Shown: positions 1 through 6,668, counted from the first letter of the stretch. The stretch: DNA of 7,352 bases from DATGSF01 sp035302865 (GCA_035302865.1 DATGSF010000176.1:1-7352), one strand, 5' to 3'. The notes: a model not told the origin generated them from the sequence alone. Numbers and translations are program-made.

Positions 1-698
1 GTTTAGAAATGATAGCTGCTTTTGATGAATTTCCAGTTTTTTATTTTAGTAACCATAATGTTTTTTCAGGACCAGGTACTATTTATTTACTAGAAGATCA
101 TTTCAATAAATTAGATTATGAATTAGAAATAGCAATCATTATAGGTAAAAAAGGGAAAAACATTAGAGCAAATGAAGCAGATGATTATATTGCAGGTTAT
201 ATGATATTAAATGATTGGAGCGCAAGAACACTACAAAGGGAAGAAATGCAATTGAATTTAGGTCCGGCAAAAGGAAAAGATTTTGCAACTACTGCTGGTC
301 CTATACTCGTAAGTCCAGAATCTTTAAAGGCTTATAAAACAAATCCTTTACCTGGACATGTTGGAAATGCTTATGATTTGGAAATGACAGCCAAAGTAAA
401 TGGTGAACTTTTATCTAGAGGGAATTTCAAGGATATGGATTGGACTTTTGCTGAAATAATAGAAAGATGTTCTTATGGGGTAACACTTTATCCTGGAGAT
501 GTAATTGGTAGCGGAACTGTTGGGACAGGATGTTTATTAGAACTAAATGGTACTAAATTAAGAGAAAATCCCAATGCAAAAGAAACATGGATTAAAGCAG
601 GTGATGAAATAGAATTAAGCATTCAAGAATTGGGAAGTTTAAAAAACACCATAAAAAAAGAAGAGGCTAAGTATTCTTTATTTCAAATCAAAAAATAA
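1..698 (+). CDS. Fumarylacetoacetate hydrolase (FAH) family protein, 5'-truncated by the window edge
   Basis: Members of this family use a divalent metal to hydrolyse, decarboxylate or isomerise 2-keto or acylpyruvate-type acids in the cytoplasm. Numbering from the Met codon at position 9, the metal-binding set is visible: Glu38 and Glu40 in DYELEIA, and Asp69 in the hallmark NDWSAR. Lys90 in GKDFATT matches the conserved active-site lysine region, and GDVIGSGTVGTGC is the usual glycine-rich C-terminal motif. The frame is open through codons 3-8 to the window edge, and relatives of this subtype are about 320-330 residues, so the Met at position 9 is probably internal and roughly 100 N-terminal residues lie outside. 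The 3' end is intact (TAA at 696-698). The ferredoxin gene follows after 25 bp and may be co-transcribed. The exact substrate cannot be read from sequence; annotation as fumarylacetoacetase itself would be overcalling. Confidence 0.92.
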   Translation, partial: LEMIAAFDEFPVFYFSNHNVFSGPGTIYLLEDHFNKLDYELEIAIIIGKKGKNIRANEADDYIAGYMILNDWSARTLQREEMQLNLGPAKGKDFATTAGPILVSPESLKAYKTNPLPGHVGNAYDLEMTAKVNGELLSRGNFKDMDWTFAEIIERCSYGVTLYPGDVIGSGTVGTGCLLELNGTKLRENPNAKETWIKAGDEIELSIQELGSLKNTIKKEEAKYSLFQIKK

Positions 699-700
699 TG

Positions 701-708
701 TAAATTTG
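701..708 (+). promoter_or_regulatory. Candidate Bacteroidota -7 promoter element before the ferredoxin gene
   Basis: TAAATTTG is a perfect match to the Bacteroidota -7 consensus TAnnTTTG. It begins 3 bases after the FAH-family stop codon and 16 bases before the ferredoxin ATG, a suitable distance for a short leader. No clear TTTG is present at the expected -33 position, where the DNA is only T-rich (around 677-683). The ferredoxin could therefore have its own start site as well as read-through from the upstream gene. The match could also be chance in such AT-rich DNA. Confidence 0.4.
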
Positions 709-723
709 CAAAAATATTAGAAT

Positions 724-1050
724 ATGGAAAATACAATAACGGTTCATGTTGAACATGAAGATGGAAATATTGTTAGCTTAGAGGCGCCGACTGACATGGG
801 ATTAAATTTAATGGAATTCTTAAAAGCAAGCGAATATGACATTCAAGCGACCTGTGGCGGTATGGCTCTTTGTGCTACCTGTAGTGTAGATATTATTGAA
901 GGATTAGACGATTTAGATGAACAAAGTGATGATGAATTAGATATGATTGACACCTTACCATTTCCAAATCCAGAAACTCGTTTGGCTTGTCAAATTCCAA
1001 TTAGCCCTGCAATTAATAATATAAAATTACGATTGCATAAAATGGATTAA
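724..1050 (+). CDS. [2Fe-2S] ferredoxin, adrenodoxin/ISC type
   Basis: This is a soluble one-electron carrier of 108 residues. The four cluster ligands are Cys44, Cys50, Cys53 and Cys89, with spacing C-x5-C-x2-C-x35-C, which is the adrenodoxin/ISC-ferredoxin arrangement rather than the plant type (C-x4-C-x2-C-x~29-C). The stretch CGGMALCATC and the closing CQIPI are characteristic. The region between the third and fourth cysteines (residues 59-76) is strongly acidic, as expected for the partner-docking helix of this family. The ATG at 724 is preceded by an in-frame TAG at 718-720, which fixes it as the first possible ATG start. No Shine-Dalgarno is evident. It lies 25 bp after the FAH-family gene and ends before a strong hairpin. 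No iscS, hscA or hscB neighbours are visible, so its redox partner is unknown: Fe-S assembly is possible, as is an oxygenase or reductase encoded elsewhere. Confidence 0.93.
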   Translation: MENTITVHVEHEDGNIVSLEAPTDMGLNLMEFLKASEYDIQATCGGMALCATCSVDIIEGLDDLDEQSDDELDMIDTLPFPNPETRLACQIPISPAINNIKLRLHKMD

Positions 1051-1115
1051 TACTTTATCTATATTTAATAATATCGGTATATTGTATATAAAACCAACAT
1101 TGAATTTCTCAATAA

Positions 1116-1146
1116 AATAAGGGGCTTATCTTATAAACCCCTTATT
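1116..1146. terminator. Probable two-way intrinsic terminator between the ferredoxin and mlaD genes
   Basis: The left arm AATAAGGGG (1116-1124) pairs perfectly with CCCCTTATT (1138-1146). After one C/A mismatch (1125 and 1137) the stem continues as TTAT/ATAA around a 3-base loop, CTT (1130-1132). The right flank is ATTT and the left flank read on the minus strand is T-rich (TTATT). The element sits between two convergent genes, 65 bp after the ferredoxin stop and 40 bp after the mlaD stop, so it can plausibly end transcription from both sides. Confidence 0.8.
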
Positions 1147-1186
1147 ATTTCTCAAAAAACATTAATCGAAAATATTTTTAATCCAG

Positions 1187-2140
1187 TTATTTTTGCTTCG
1201 CAGGAAAAACAGAAATATTTAAATATTTACCAGGTTTTCCTTTTACTTCTTGCAAGACACCATCTATAGACTCTAAAGTACTATTTAGATTATTATACAA
1301 ATCATCTTCATGAATCAATTTCCCTAACGATCCTTCATCACTATTAACTTTTTGAATAAGTTCATTTAATTCATTAGAAGTTTGCTCAAGATTATTCAGT
1401 GTTTTCTTAAAATCACTCTCTGACAATTGCCCGGAAAACTGCTCTAAACTATTTAAGGTATTGGAAATTGCAGCATTATTACTGGTTAAATTAGCAGTCA
1501 AACCATCAATATTTCGCATTATATTATCGAGACTTTGGGTTTGCTTATTAAGTACATTCGCAAAATTAGCCAATTCATTCATTGTTAGTTCTAATGAAGC
1601 AAAACTATTATTTAAATGTGCTCTTGTTTCTTCATTAATTAATAAATTAATAGAATTTAAAACAGTATCTATAGTAGTTAAAGTAGTTTGAACAGTTCCG
1701 ATTAAAGGAGAAACCGAACTCGATAAATCGTCTAAAATACCCTCGGACTCCTTACCTTCCATAAATCCATTTTTCATATAGCTTCCATGATCCTCCATTA
1801 TTTCTAAGGAAATAATTTTACTTCCAGTTAATAAATCATCAGAAGTTAATTTTGCAATTGTACCTTCTGGGATATCTACTTTATTATCAACTATAAATGA
1901 TACTTTAATAGATTTATCTTTTTGTAAGCTAATTTCTTTAATTTTTCCAACAGAAACACCATGTAAGCGCACATCTGCGGAAGTTTGAAGACCTTGAACT
2001 TCCTTATAAAAGGTATGAAATTCTAAATCTTTTTTAAAAAAAGAGTTGCCTTTTAAAAAATTTAATCCCAAAACAAACAATAAAATGACCCCAACAACAA
2101 ATGCACCAATTTTTATTTCATTACTTATTTTACCTTGCAT
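1187..2140 (-). CDS. mlaD: MlaD/MCE family protein, substrate-binding component of a lipid ABC transporter
   Basis: MCE proteins are anchored in the inner membrane, face the periplasm and form hexameric rings that pass phospholipids between the membranes with an MlaE permease and an MlaF ATPase. In this 317-residue protein a single N-terminal transmembrane helix (about 11-29) follows a short Lys-containing cytoplasmic tail. One MCE domain occupies about 38-116, with the conserved VQGL (48-51) and the GVSVGKI turn (61-67). Residues about 135-300 are rich in Asn, Leu and Ser, mostly predicted helical, and probably form the coiled coil or needle seen in longer MCE proteins. The C-terminus (GKLIHEDDLYNNLNSTLES, then GKYLNISVF) is a pattern common in Bacteroidota homologues. 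The ATG at 2138-2140 lies directly before the hydrophobic anchor. No mlaE, mlaF or amidase gene is adjacent: the next gene is icd, divergently transcribed. Confidence 0.9.
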   Translation of the reverse strand: MQGKISNEIKIGAFVVGVILLFVLGLNFLKGNSFFKKDLEFHTFYKEVQGLQTSADVRLHGVSVGKIKEISLQKDKSIKVSFIVDNKVDIPEGTIAKLTSDDLLTGSKIISLEIMEDHGSYMKNGFMEGKESEGILDDLSSSVSPLIGTVQTTLTTIDTVLNSINLLINEETRAHLNNSFASLELTMNELANFANVLNKQTQSLDNIMRNIDGLTANLTSNNAAISNTLNSLEQFSGQLSESDFKKTLNNLEQTSNELNELIQKVNSDEGSLGKLIHEDDLYNNLNSTLESIDGVLQEVKGKPGKYLNISVFPAKQK

Positions 2141-2308
2141 AAATCTTTTTTATTTTTTAAAAATAAAAAAACTATTTCATTTTTCATATCCCTTTCGTGA
2201 ATATTATTTTAACTTTTTCAAAAGAAGGCAAAAATCATAAAAAAAACGTAATTTTACAGAACTATTTTACAATTTCAATTATAATAAATTTTATTTAATA
2301 CATACAAT

Positions 2309-3622
2309 ATGAAAGCTGAAAAAATTACAATGGGTAAAGATGGAAAATTGCAAGTTCCTAATTATCCTATAATTCCTTTTATAGAAGGTGATGGTATTGG
2401 TCCCGAAATTTGGAAAGTTGCTCAAAATGTTTTTGATGCAGCAGTAGAAAAAGCCTATAATGGAGAAAGAAAAATTGAATGGAAGGAAATACTTGCTGGT
2501 GCAAAAGCGCATGATAAAACTGGAGAATGGTTACCACAAGAAACGTTAGATGCAGCAAAAGAGTATATTGTTTCTATAAAAGGACCTTTGACAACACCTA
2601 TAGGTGGAGGAATTCGTTCTTTAAATGTTGCTATTCGACAAACTCTAGACTTATATGTATGTTTAAGACCTGTAGAATGGTTTAAAGGTGTACCCTCTCC
2701 TGTAAAAAATCCAGATTATGTAGACATGACAATTTTCAGAGAGAATACTGAAGATATCTATGCAGGAATAGAATGGCAGGCGGGAACAGAAGAAGCTAAT
2801 AAGTTTGAAAATTTCATTTTAAATGAAATGAAAGTAGATAAAGTACGCTTCCCTGGTGATTCTTCCTATGGTATTAAGCCAGTTTCTAAAGAAGGTACTC
2901 AGAGATTAGTACGAGCAGCAATAGAATATGCTTTGGAACATAATAAACCTAATGTTTCTTTGGTACATAAAGGAAATATTATGAAATATACTGAAGGTAG
3001 TTTTAAGGCATGGGGATATGAAGTTGCTAGAAAAGAATTTGGAGAACAAACTTTTACTTGGGACGAATGGGATGAGTTGAAAAAAGAACATGGTGAAACA
3101 TATGCTAATGAAATGCAAAAAAAAGCATTGGCTGCTGGTAAATTATTAGTAAAAGATGTTATTGCCGATAATTTCTTACAGCAAATATTATTGAATCCAA
3201 AAGATTATTCTGTTGTTGCAACATTAAATTTAAATGGTGATTATATTTCTGACTCTTTAGCAGCAATTGTTGGTGGTGTTGGTATTGCCCCTGGAGCAAA
3301 TATCAATTATAATACAGGTTATGCGGTTTTTGAAGCAACACATGGTACAGCACCAAAGTTTGCAGGAACTGATTCTATGAATCCTTGTTCTGTGATTTTA
3401 AGTGGTTGCATGATGTTTGAATACATGGGCTGGAACCTAGTGTCAGATATGATAAAATCTGCAATTGAAGCTACTATAATGCGTAAGCATGTAACAATAG
3501 ATTTTTATAATTTAATGTCCGGAGCTACTTTATTAAAAACTTCTGAATTTGGAAATGAAGTAATTGCTAATATGGGTACTGTTACTGGAGATGGACAGTT
3601 ATTACAATCAACAAGTGGATAA
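2309..3622 (+). CDS. icd: Isocitrate dehydrogenase, type I homodimeric, annotated NADP-dependent
   Basis: It converts isocitrate to 2-oxoglutarate and CO2 in the TCA cycle. By alignment from memory with the E. coli enzyme, the substrate-binding residues are all present: Ser104 and Asn106 in GGGIRSLNVAIRQ (E. coli Ser113, Asn115), Arg110, Arg120, Arg144 in FRENTEDIYAG, Tyr151 and Lys221 in VHKGNIMK. The metal-binding aspartates are Asp287 in IADNF, and Asp311 and Asp315 in GDYISD. The cofactor loop is HGTAPKFAG (345-353). Lys221 to Asp287 is about 13 residues longer than in E. coli, resembling the longer loop of Bacillus-type enzymes, and the protein ends with a 15-residue tail after ANM. The cofactor pocket departs from E. 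coli at three positions (see findings), so NADP preference is inferred, not shown. The ATG at 2309 gives the normal N-terminus. No clear promoter match was found in the 168-bp divergent spacer. A terminator follows. Confidence 0.96.
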   Translation: MKAEKITMGKDGKLQVPNYPIIPFIEGDGIGPEIWKVAQNVFDAAVEKAYNGERKIEWKEILAGAKAHDKTGEWLPQETLDAAKEYIVSIKGPLTTPIGGGIRSLNVAIRQTLDLYVCLRPVEWFKGVPSPVKNPDYVDMTIFRENTEDIYAGIEWQAGTEEANKFENFILNEMKVDKVRFPGDSSYGIKPVSKEGTQRLVRAAIEYALEHNKPNVSLVHKGNIMKYTEGSFKAWGYEVARKEFGEQTFTWDEWDELKKEHGETYANEMQKKALAAGKLLVKDVIADNFLQQILLNPKDYSVVATLNLNGDYISDSLAAIVGGVGIAPGANINYNTGYAVFEATHGTAPKFAGTDSMNPCSVILSGCMMFEYMGWNLVSDMIKSAIEATIMRKHVTIDFYNLMSGATLLKTSEFGNEVIANMGTVTGDGQLLQSTSG

Positions 3623-3657
3623 TTAAATAAAACATTTCTGTAATTTTAATAATCATG

Positions 3658-3688
3658 AGCTTGCCTGATTTTTTAGGCAAGCTTTTTT
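3658..3688 (+). terminator. Rho-independent terminator of icd
   Basis: A perfect 9-bp stem, AGCTTGCCT (3658-3666) with AGGCAAGCT (3675-3683), closes an 8-base T-rich loop and runs straight into six T residues (3683-3688). It starts 36 bp after the icd stop codon. This is a textbook intrinsic terminator for the plus strand and separates icd from the following dehydrogenase gene. Confidence 0.92.
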
Positions 3689-3698
3689 ATACACAAAG

Positions 3699-3729
3699 TT
3701 TGGCAATAAACATTCCCAAATATAAATTG
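3699..3729 (+). promoter_or_regulatory. Candidate Bacteroidota promoter of the PQQ-dependent dehydrogenase gene
   Basis: A TTTG at 3699-3702 is followed 20 bases later by TAAATTG (3723-3729), a near match to TAnnTTTG that lacks one T. The spacing fits the -33/-7 architecture, and the element lies after the icd terminator and 30 bp before the ATG at 3760. The imperfect -7 keeps this a moderate call. Confidence 0.45.
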
Positions 3730-3759
3730 TTACAGAGTAAATAAGCAACTTTAAATGTC

Positions 3760-4959
3760 ATGAAAAAAATCCTCCTTTATACAAGCTTAATTCTTTGCTT
3801 TTTTTCTTGCAAAAACGAAAAAGATATTACAACAACCCATCATAATAGTGTAGAAAAAAGAAAACCCAATACGGATTATACACCGGCATTTGATGGGCAA
3901 ACTCGCGCACCTAAGATGGTAAGTCAAAGTAATTATGAAGTAGAAATAATAGCAGAAGACATAGGAAAGCCTTGGAGCATAAAAGATCTTCCTGACAATA
4001 GATTATTGGTTACTGATCAATCTGGATACGCACAAATTTTCCTAGAAAATGGAAACTTGGATAAAAAAATTGAAGGATTTCTTGATGTAGTTTTTGAAGG
4101 GCAAGGAGGTTTATTAGATATAGTATTAGATCCTGATTTTGACAATAATAATTTAATATATTGGACATTTTCAGAAGCATATGAAAATGGAACTGTAACC
4201 GCTGTTGCAAAAGGTCTTTTAATTGAAGAGGAAAGTTCAATAATTAATCCACAAGTCATTTTTAGAGCTACTCCCGCTTATAATGGCCATATGCACTATG
4301 GCAGCAGATTAGTATTTGATAAAGATGGTTTTCTTTATGTCAGTACAGGAGAGCGATCCAACTTAGAAACAAGACCACAAGCGCAGGAATTAAATAGTTA
4401 TTTAGGTAAAATAATAAAAATTGATAAAAACGGAAATCCTGCGCCTAATAATCCCTTCCTTACTGATGCTCAAGCGAAAGACGGAATTTATTCCTATGGA
4501 CATAGAAATGTTCAAGGCCTAGCTATACATCCACAAACTAAAGAATTATGGAGTTCGGAAATGGGTCCGAAAGGAGGAGATGAATTAAATTTAATTCATT
4601 CAAGCAAAAATTATGGATGGCCCATTATTTCTTATGGTTTAGAATATAATGCCGATAAAATTGGAGAAGGAATAACAAAAAAGGAAGGTATGGAGCAACC
4701 AAGATATTATTGGGATCCATCAATCTCTCCTAGTGGAATTACTTTTTATAATGGAAAGTTAGAAGAATGGAAAAATAATCTTTTTCTTGCTTGCTTGAGT
4801 GGACAACACATTATTCGCTTAAAAATTGTAAATAATAGAATTGTAGGTGAAGAACGTTTATTAGAAAATGAGCAAGAAAGATTTAGGGATATACATCAAG
4901 CACGCAATGGTGTTTTATATGCTATTACGGATTCTGGAAAAATTTATAAAATAGAATGA
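3760..4959 (+). CDS. PQQ-dependent sugar dehydrogenase (glucose/sorbosone dehydrogenase family), lipoprotein
   Basis: This is a 399-residue six-bladed beta-propeller quinoprotein of the soluble aldose dehydrogenase family (YliI/Asd, GSDH domain). It would oxidise aldoses or related alcohols outside the inner membrane using PQQ and calcium. The N-terminus MKKILLYTSLILCFFSC is a lipoprotein signal with the lipidated Cys17. The propeller starts near residue 58 with EDIGKPWSIKDLPDNRLLVT. Conserved blocks follow: GLLDIVLDPDF; GHMHYGSRLVF with the probable catalytic base His179; YGHRNVQGLAIHP with Arg249 (equivalent to Arg228 of soluble glucose dehydrogenase); MGPKGGDELN (268-277), matching the PQQ-calcium loop; NYGWP; and a closing blade, FRDIHQARNGVLYAITD. 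It appears to be a single-gene unit, with an icd terminator and a candidate promoter before it. No PQQ synthesis genes are in the window. The substrate is not predictable, and family members without proven PQQ use exist. Confidence 0.9.
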   Translation: MKKILLYTSLILCFFSCKNEKDITTTHHNSVEKRKPNTDYTPAFDGQTRAPKMVSQSNYEVEIIAEDIGKPWSIKDLPDNRLLVTDQSGYAQIFLENGNLDKKIEGFLDVVFEGQGGLLDIVLDPDFDNNNLIYWTFSEAYENGTVTAVAKGLLIEEESSIINPQVIFRATPAYNGHMHYGSRLVFDKDGFLYVSTGERSNLETRPQAQELNSYLGKIIKIDKNGNPAPNNPFLTDAQAKDGIYSYGHRNVQGLAIHPQTKELWSSEMGPKGGDELNLIHSSKNYGWPIISYGLEYNADKIGEGITKKEGMEQPRYYWDPSISPSGITFYNGKLEEWKNNLFLACLSGQHIIRLKIVNNRIVGEERLLENEQERFRDIHQARNGVLYAITDSGKIYKIE

Positions 4960-5037
4960 TTATTAGAAGATATAATGGTTTCAAGAAAAAAAGAGCTTAT
5001 GCTTAATATTATTTAAACCAACTTATTATGCAGGAAT

Positions 5038-5874
5038 TTATCCCAGGAAAATTATAAAAAGAGAATAAAATAACATCAGACCATCAATAATAAAAAGATA
5101 GAATATATCAGAAGTCTTTTTTCTAGTATAATCTATTGCAATTTTCATTAAAACAGTAAAAAATAAATTAATTATAAGTCTATCTAAGGCCCCTATTCTT
5201 AAGAATTGCCATAGAGATAATAATACCCATAAAACAATAAAAACATGAATTAACTTATAGGTATTTTCAATGCCTAAACTATTAGGCAGGGTTTTAATAT
5301 TGTATTTTTCATCAATATGCATATCTCTGATATCAAAGGCTGCACATAGAGGAAACATAAATACAAAGCGCATATAAAATTCTAATTGATAATCAGAAAA
5401 AGCAATTTCATAATAAATGATAGGTAAATAAACACTTACCATTGTCCACACTAAGCTTAATAAAACAATTTTTAAGATTCCATATTCTTTTAATTTTCGC
5501 TTTTTACCATATGGCAATAAAGGCAAAGAATAAGCAAAAGAGATGAGACCTAAAAAAGCACATATTATAGCAATTTTCATAGATAAGTAAAAAAGAGAGA
5601 ATAAAGATATAAGAAGTGCAATTATTAAAACTACAAGATGTGTTCTTTTATTTTTTTGCGACCATGCAGCCCTATCCGATATATTTGTTGGGATTTTTTT
5701 TGAATAATAATGAATATTATAGACAATCAATGTATTTGCAAATACAAAAATGTGTAATGGATGAAATATAGGAGGGTAATTTTCTAACAATAATCTTTCT
5801 GTAGCCATAGTTAATCCTACGACACAAGTAGCAGCGAATATACTAGAATACAATATAAATTTAAACAGTCTCAA
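5038..5874 (-). CDS. UbiA-like prenyltransferase family membrane protein (divergent), start uncertain
   Basis: This is a 278-residue inner-membrane protein with about seven to nine hydrophobic helices. Its second polar loop, FDIRDMHIDEKYNIKTLPNS (180-199), has Asp181, Asp184 and Asp188 followed by TLP, matching the second Asp-rich motif of UbiA/MenA prenyltransferases, which binds diphosphate through magnesium. The block YSLPLLPYGKKRKLKEYG (115-132) also resembles the loop after the central helices of UbiA proteins. The first motif, normally N/DxxxD near the end of helix 2, appears here only as NTLIVYNIHYY (47-57) without aspartates, so activity or substrate may differ. The start given is a TTG codon (5874-5872). 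An ATG eight bases upstream (5882-5880) is one base out of frame across a T6 run (see findings). The gene has no visible operon partner: lolA lies upstream behind a terminator. The substrate is unknown, and a non-catalytic membrane protein remains possible. Confidence 0.72.
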   Translation of the reverse strand: MRLFKFILYSSIFAATCVVGLTMATERLLLENYPPIFHPLHIFVFANTLIVYNIHYYSKKIPTNISDRAAWSQKNKRTHLVVLIIALLISLFSLFYLSMKIAIICAFLGLISFAYSLPLLPYGKKRKLKEYGILKIVLLSLVWTMVSVYLPIIYYEIAFSDYQLEFYMRFVFMFPLCAAFDIRDMHIDEKYNIKTLPNSLGIENTYKLIHVFIVLWVLLSLWQFLRIGALDRLIINLFFTVLMKIAIDYTRKKTSDIFYLFIIDGLMLFYSLFIIFLG

Positions 5875-5921
5875 AAAAGCATATTTTTATAGTAAAGTTT
5901 AAAGATAAAAGAAGATAAAAC

Positions 5922-5960
5922 AAAAAAAGTATTCCATTTTAAAACATTAGGAATACTTTT
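5922..5960 (-). terminator. Rho-independent terminator of lolA
   Basis: On the minus strand AAAAGTATTCC (5960-5950) pairs perfectly with GGAATACTTTT (5935-5925) across a 14-base AT-rich loop, and the stem merges into a seven-T run (5928-5922). It begins 21 bp after the lolA stop and ends about 40 bp before the UbiA-like gene. The two genes, although on the same strand, are therefore probably separate transcripts. Confidence 0.85.
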
Positions 5961-5981
5961 GGCTTTGTTTATTAAAAAATT

Positions 5982-6632
5982 TTATCTTAAATCTATGACT
6001 TCCACATTAGGATTTGCTTTGGTATTAAATTCAAATAATCCAGCAGGGAAATTAGGTTTTAGATTTAAGTTTGTTATAGTATAATTTACTTTTCCTCCAT
6101 TTTTAAGATGCATAATTCCCCCAACTATTTCATTATTAGCTTTGTTGATATATAAATCTAAAGTAGAAAAGCTTTGATTTTTCTTGGGAGTTAATTTAAC
6201 TACATGAACATTTTTTCCCTGATAGCTTGATGAACGTAGATAAGCATGTGAAAACTCTTTATCATAAGATCCAGAAAATAATTGTTTAGGAGAAATGGAC
6301 TGTTCAGCTTCAACATAATTAGAAATTTGCACTTCCTTGTTAGGTATTAAATAAGTCCAAATGGTTTTACCATTAGTAATAATCTCTTGATTTTTCATTT
6401 TAATTTTATAGGCATCACCTTGCATATAAAACACTCCAGTATCTTCAGTCATTTTTTTACCAGCTTTATTTTCCATAGTAAAGGAGACAGTTGCTTGTAA
6501 TTTGTTTGAACTTTGCAATTTGGAACTTACCTTATCTAGAACAGCTTTAGAACTTTGAGCAAAAGCACTTTGCATAACAAAACCTAAAGACATAAAACTA
6601 AATAATAATAATAAAAGGCTTTTTCTTTTCAT
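5982..6632 (-). CDS. lolA: LolA-type outer-membrane lipoprotein carrier protein
   Basis: LolA is a periplasmic chaperone that takes lipoproteins released by the LolCDE ABC transporter across the periplasm to the outer membrane. The 216-residue product starts with a basic n-region (MKRK), a Leu-rich core and a type I cleavage site, AFA|Q after residue 25. The mature part shows the LolA half-barrel pattern of alternating strands: LQATVSFTMENKAGKK, then GVFYMQGDAYKIKMKNQEI, ITNGKTIWTYLIPNKEVQIS, and LDLYINKANNEIVGGIMHLK. It ends in the VEVIDLR tail frequent in Bacteroidota LolA proteins. Length matches the family. The ATG at 6632-6630 is the obvious start before the signal peptide. In many Bacteroidota lolA sits beside ftsK (from general knowledge). 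Here its upstream neighbour is instead a divergent AI-2E family gene. It has its own promoter element and terminator, so it is probably monocistronic. Confidence 0.88.
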   Translation of the reverse strand: MKRKSLLLLLFSFMSLGFVMQSAFAQSSKAVLDKVSSKLQSSNKLQATVSFTMENKAGKKMTEDTGVFYMQGDAYKIKMKNQEIITNGKTIWTYLIPNKEVQISNYVEAEQSISPKQLFSGSYDKEFSHAYLRSSSYQGKNVHVVKLTPKKNQSFSTLDLYINKANNEIVGGIMHLKNGGKVNYTITNLNLKPNFPAGLFEFNTKANPNVEVIDLR

Positions 6633-6660
6633 AATATTTTAATGCGTTTTTAATTTTATA

Positions 6661-6668
6661 CAAAAGTA
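6661..6668 (-). promoter_or_regulatory. -7 promoter element of lolA
   Basis: Read on the minus strand this is TACTTTTG, an exact match to the Bacteroidota -7 consensus TAnnTTTG, 28 bp before the lolA ATG. A TTTTG (6689-6685) lies 16 bases further upstream, slightly closer than the usual spacing for the -33 element. Placement directly upstream of a gene with its own terminator supports a functional promoter. Confidence 0.6.

Noticed and set aside
2146..2170. A/T-only inverted repeat (TTTTTTATTTTT / AAAAATAAAAAA) directly upstream of mlaD
   Set aside because: It consists only of A/T runs with no G-C pair. Such symmetry is expected by chance in low-complexity AT-rich spacers, so it is not called as a hairpin or operator.
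2046..2240. 64-codon plus-strand open frame antisense to the mlaD 5' end
   Set aside because: It is the reverse-strand shadow of the mlaD signal-anchor region, with low-complexity Phe/Lys composition and no recognisable domain.
3755..3763. Tiny frame ATG TCA TGA overlapping the start codon of the PQQ dehydrogenase gene
   Set aside because: A two-codon frame is easily produced by chance. Nothing indicates translational coupling or regulation.
4010..4259. Two overlapping minus-strand open frames inside the PQQ dehydrogenase gene
   Set aside because: Both lie wholly within a well-supported conserved gene and have no family features.
4986..5015. Possible terminator between the convergent PQQ dehydrogenase and UbiA-like genes (A run, then AGC TTAT GCT)
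   Set aside because: The stem is only three to four base pairs. No convincing intrinsic terminator is present in this 78-bp gap.
5901..5920. Two near-identical 10-mers (AAAGATAAAA, GAAGATAAAA) and a loose TTTG / TAAACTTTA pair upstream of the UbiA-like gene
   Set aside because: The repeat is short and purine-rich, and the -7-like sequence does not match TAnnTTTG. A promoter is expected here but cannot be placed.
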